From: a bacterium
Lineage (GTDB): Bacteria; Desulfobacterota; DSWW01
Length of the DNA stretch: 64,000 nt
Reading direction: 5' to 3'
Assembly: GCA_028277985.1 (NCBI GenBank)
Contig: JANQFG010000017.1
Span: 30,693 to 94,692 of the forward strand
How positions within the stretch are numbered: position 1 is the stretch's first letter; every line of letters starts with the position of its first letter. The position numbers and the translations under genes were made by a program. Of this stretch, positions 61,995 to 64,000 are shown in pieces. The notes below the pieces were generated by a model that was not told where the DNA came from, did not search any database, and saw only the letters and a list, made by a program, of their open reading frames with translations.

Positions 61995-62060
61995 ATGTCG
62001 TCCACTCGAAGGGCTGGCCGAGAAGGTGGCCCGCTGCGTTTCGCAACCGAGACCACCCGA

Positions 62061-63701
62061 TCAGGGGTAAGTTCGGGCGTTCCAGCACTTGTGGGCGTTC
62101 TGCCTCATATGGATGTTCACGACAGATGCATAGTGCTCTTCCTTGCAGAACGTTCCTTCCTGGTTCCAGACCACATTGATGAAGCCCTTCTTCAACGGGC
62201 TGGGAGTGGCAAACCACGCCTGGAAATCCGCCGGCTCGCCGTTCAGAAGAAAACTCTGGGACACCTCCATCCCCTTGGAGACGATATCGTTGATCCAGAT
62301 ATGCCGGATCGTGATCGGGACGGGCGTATCATAGTTCCACACCAGGATGTGCATCTCCGGATACGCTGGATAGCTGTATTTGTAGGCATCCGTCTTTATC
62401 CAGGTGTCGTGCCACAGCATGGTCTTCACGCCGTTTGCCGAGAGAAGGTCATAGAGCTCGTCCACCCAGAATTCGTGTTGCTCCAGGGTCCTGGGGCCGA
62501 ACTTGGTGTCCTCGTCCATCCCCACGTGGAAGTACCGAACCGGCTGCACCGGGTCGATCGCATCGATGATTTCCTGGTAAACCGCCTTGGTGGTGATGAG
62601 GTTCTGCGCATCGTACGCAGCGATATAGTCCGGCGTGTACTCCACGGGCTGGGCAACGGTTCCGATCCATCCATTGGAGGAGGAAGAGCCCGTGAGAAAA
62701 GGGATGATCTCCAGGCCGTACCGATTCGCCTCCCGGACCAGGTCCAGGAATTCCTGGACAGAGATGGCCGTGTTCTCCGGCTGAGGGAGCGCCGACCAGG
62801 TCACGATATCGCCAAGGGCAAGAACGACCGTGTTGTATCGAAATTCGCTCATTGCATGGAAATAGGCGCGGGCAACATCCAGGTCTACCGGCACGTCCAT
62901 CAGCTTGTAAGGATCTTTGAAGCCATCCCCGTCGTTGTCCTGGGAGTTGAAGTAGATGAGAAGATGGGGAGTGAAGCCGCGCATTTCCACGTCCGGGTAG
63001 TCCTTCACCACTTTCTGGCCGAGGATCCCGGTGGGGGATTTCCTCGACTCACCCCTGATGAGTTGCTTCAGAGCCTGTGCGCCGTTGAGGACACCTTCGG
63101 ATTCGTGAGCGGCGACGAGGATCTGATCCGGGGAGACGGCAAACGCGTAGTTCTCGGACGGGGTCGGGCCGTCCGCGGGAATCTCGAGTCCCAGAGCTCC
63201 TCTCAGCGTCCCTACAGCAGGGTTGGATGCATCCGTTCCCAGGACAATGACATTTTCCAATGACATGCCCGCCTGGTAGGGTTCGATCGAGATTTCCAGG
63301 CCCAGAGATTCTTCGACCTGTGTTTGCAGAATCAGGGCGGATGTCTCATCCGTGTCTTGCGGACTCTCCGGAGTGATGATCCGGGTCCCGGTGCCAAGTA
63401 GGAACGGGTTCCCTGGGAAATCGGTTTCTTCTTTCGGGGGAGGATAGATAGGGGTCGTTTCGCAGATTCGATAGACACAGTAATGATCCGTCGAGCAGGT
63501 GGCAGACCCCCGGTCGCAGCACTCTCCCTCCACGTTCCCCCCGGGGCGGATGCACAGGTTGCCTACGCACTCCAGACCCGATGCACAGGCCCTGAAGGCA
63601 TTGTTCGGTTCGCAGAACCCACAGACGTCTGCCTCGCACCCCAGAAAGAGCGCCGCCAGTATGAGCAGGGCCACCGATGTTACTGTCCTATGTTCCAGCA
63701 T
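62061..63701 (-). CDS. Cys-rich lipoprotein with GH20-like (beta-hexosaminidase family) domain
   Basis: 546 residues. The signal peptide ends LFLGC, a lipoprotein site. Residues 20-75 are a cysteine-knot segment (CGFCEPNNAFRACASGLEC...CVGNLC). Then an N-terminal alpha/beta domain (about 95-225) and a TIM-barrel part follow, with HVGMDEDTKFG near residue 400, where the adjacent Asp-Glu matches the catalytic pair of GH20 beta-N-acetylhexosaminidases (usual motif HxGGDE). The protein would cut terminal GlcNAc or GalNAc at the cell surface. ATG at 63701 has AAAGG eight bases upstream; the frame extends further, without support. GH20 assignment is moderate: other motifs are weak. Confidence 0.7.
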   Translation of the reverse strand: MLEHRTVTSVALLILAALFLGCEADVCGFCEPNNAFRACASGLECVGNLCIRPGGNVEGECCDRGSATCSTDHYCVYRICETTPIYPPPKEETDFPGNPFLLGTGTRIITPESPQDTDETSALILQTQVEESLGLEISIEPYQAGMSLENVIVLGTDASNPAVGTLRGALGLEIPADGPTPSENYAFAVSPDQILVAAHESEGVLNGAQALKQLIRGESRKSPTGILGQKVVKDYPDVEMRGFTPHLLIYFNSQDNDGDGFKDPYKLMDVPVDLDVARAYFHAMSEFRYNTVVLALGDIVTWSALPQPENTAISVQEFLDLVREANRYGLEIIPFLTGSSSSNGWIGTVAQPVEYTPDYIAAYDAQNLITTKAVYQEIIDAIDPVQPVRYFHVGMDEDTKFGPRTLEQHEFWVDELYDLLSANGVKTMLWHDTWIKTDAYKYSYPAYPEMHILVWNYDTPVPITIRHIWINDIVSKGMEVSQSFLLNGEPADFQAWFATPSPLKKGFINVVWNQEGTFCKEEHYASVVNIHMRQNAHKCWNARTYP

Positions 63702-63762
63702 TCTGAGCCTTTCCGGTCCGACTTGATCTGAAGGGAATGTCGGGCGAGGTTTCAGCCGATGT

Positions 63763-64000
63763 CTATTCAAAATGCAGTGATTTCAAGATTCTGTCGAGTC
63801 GGGTCATGTCGGCCCTGCTTCCGGCATTCAACTGGATGGTCAATGCATAGCCTTTCCGCAGGGTAGACATGTGTGCCGTATAAGTCAGTTCCTGCCCCCG
63901 GTCCACCCCGTCGAATCTCCAGAACTCTGTCCCGCCCAGTTGCATCGGATACAGATCCGTCGCGGGTTGGAGACCCATTGTCTTCACCATGGACTTCATC
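63763..64000 (-). CDS. hypothetical protein, C-terminal part only
   Basis: The frame is open to the right edge, so the start is outside the window. The visible 79 or so residues have no transmembrane segment (LGGTEFWRFDGVDRGQELTYTAHMS, then IQLNAGSRADMTRLDRILKSLHF at the stop). The pattern resembles the end of small secreted or lipoprotein domains that predict tolerance or usher roles, but I do not recognise a family. It lies 62 bases upstream of the GH20-like gene in the same direction, so may be co-transcribed. Confidence 0.5.
   Translation of the reverse strand, partial: MKSMVKTMGLQPATDLYPMQLGGTEFWRFDGVDRGQELTYTAHMSTLRKGYALTIQLNAGSRADMTRLDRILKSLHFE

Noticed and set aside
1..64000. tRNA or rRNA genes
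   Set aside because: No cloverleaf-type sequence with T-loop motif or rRNA segment was noticed in the gaps; a tRNAscan-SE/Infernal run would settle this.

Overview
The window looks like part of the chromosome of an uncultured, GC-rich, anaerobic or facultatively anaerobic Gram-negative bacterium, most plausibly a deltaproteobacterial (Desulfobacterota/Myxococcota-like) lineage. That placement is inference from gene content: a nickel CO dehydrogenase, methylmalonyl-CoA epimerase, HMG-CoA lyase with a methylglutaconyl-CoA hydratase, a two-pump RND efflux operon, many lipoproteins, a type IV pilin-like protein, a SpoIIE/RsbW/STAS switch, and intergenic repeats of a kind often seen in such genomes. 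No rRNA or tRNA gene, CRISPR array or transposase was recognised.

Region 1 (1-23,488) is an envelope-glycan region: a nucleotide-sugar epimerase, a Wzx-type flippase, a polyprenyl-phosphate glycosyltransferase, and a run of very large membrane proteins of GT-C type, several carrying C-terminal TPR or HEAT repeats. Seven of these genes (23,350 down to 11,792) form a tightly packed minus-strand operon behind a good sigma70 promoter. A likely division of labour is that the GT2 enzyme loads sugars onto a lipid carrier, the GT-C proteins use them on the periplasmic face, and the flippase moves oligosaccharide units.

Region 2 (about 23.5-31.6 kb) is the most unusual part. Five tandem paralogues encode secreted proteins of about 314 residues with 17 conserved cysteines and no recognisable function. 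The first four each have their own TTGACA promoter and a roughly 300-nt structured leader. The 3' half of that leader matches the GEMM-I (c-di-GMP/cGAMP) riboswitch pattern, while its 5' half deviates identically in all four copies. A terminator hairpin overlaps its end. The fifth copy lacks promoter and leader. A sixth, divergent relative lies 5 kb away (36,453-37,445).

Region 3 (31.6-41.7 kb) mixes an Lgt-like membrane protein coupled to a 48-residue membrane peptide, phosphoglycerate mutase overlapping a secreted M28 peptidase, a partner-switching module (STAS protein, RsbW-like kinase, SpoIIE-type phosphatase) with a pilin-like gene inside it, and a PilZ protein. PilZ domains bind c-di-GMP, which fits the riboswitch-like leaders.

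Region 4 (41.9-51.9 kb) is metabolic: leucine-degradation enzymes, an amidohydrolase, glycerate 2-kinase, a YeiH-type transporter with a small partner, and a Fur/PerR-type regulator followed by the CO dehydrogenase gene. Region 5 (52-64 kb) has the RND efflux operon, methylmalonyl-CoA epimerase, asparaginyl-tRNA synthetase, and a Cys-rich GH20-like lipoprotein. Palindromic and G-rich repeats fill many of the gaps in regions 3-5, and one has entered the end of a pump gene.
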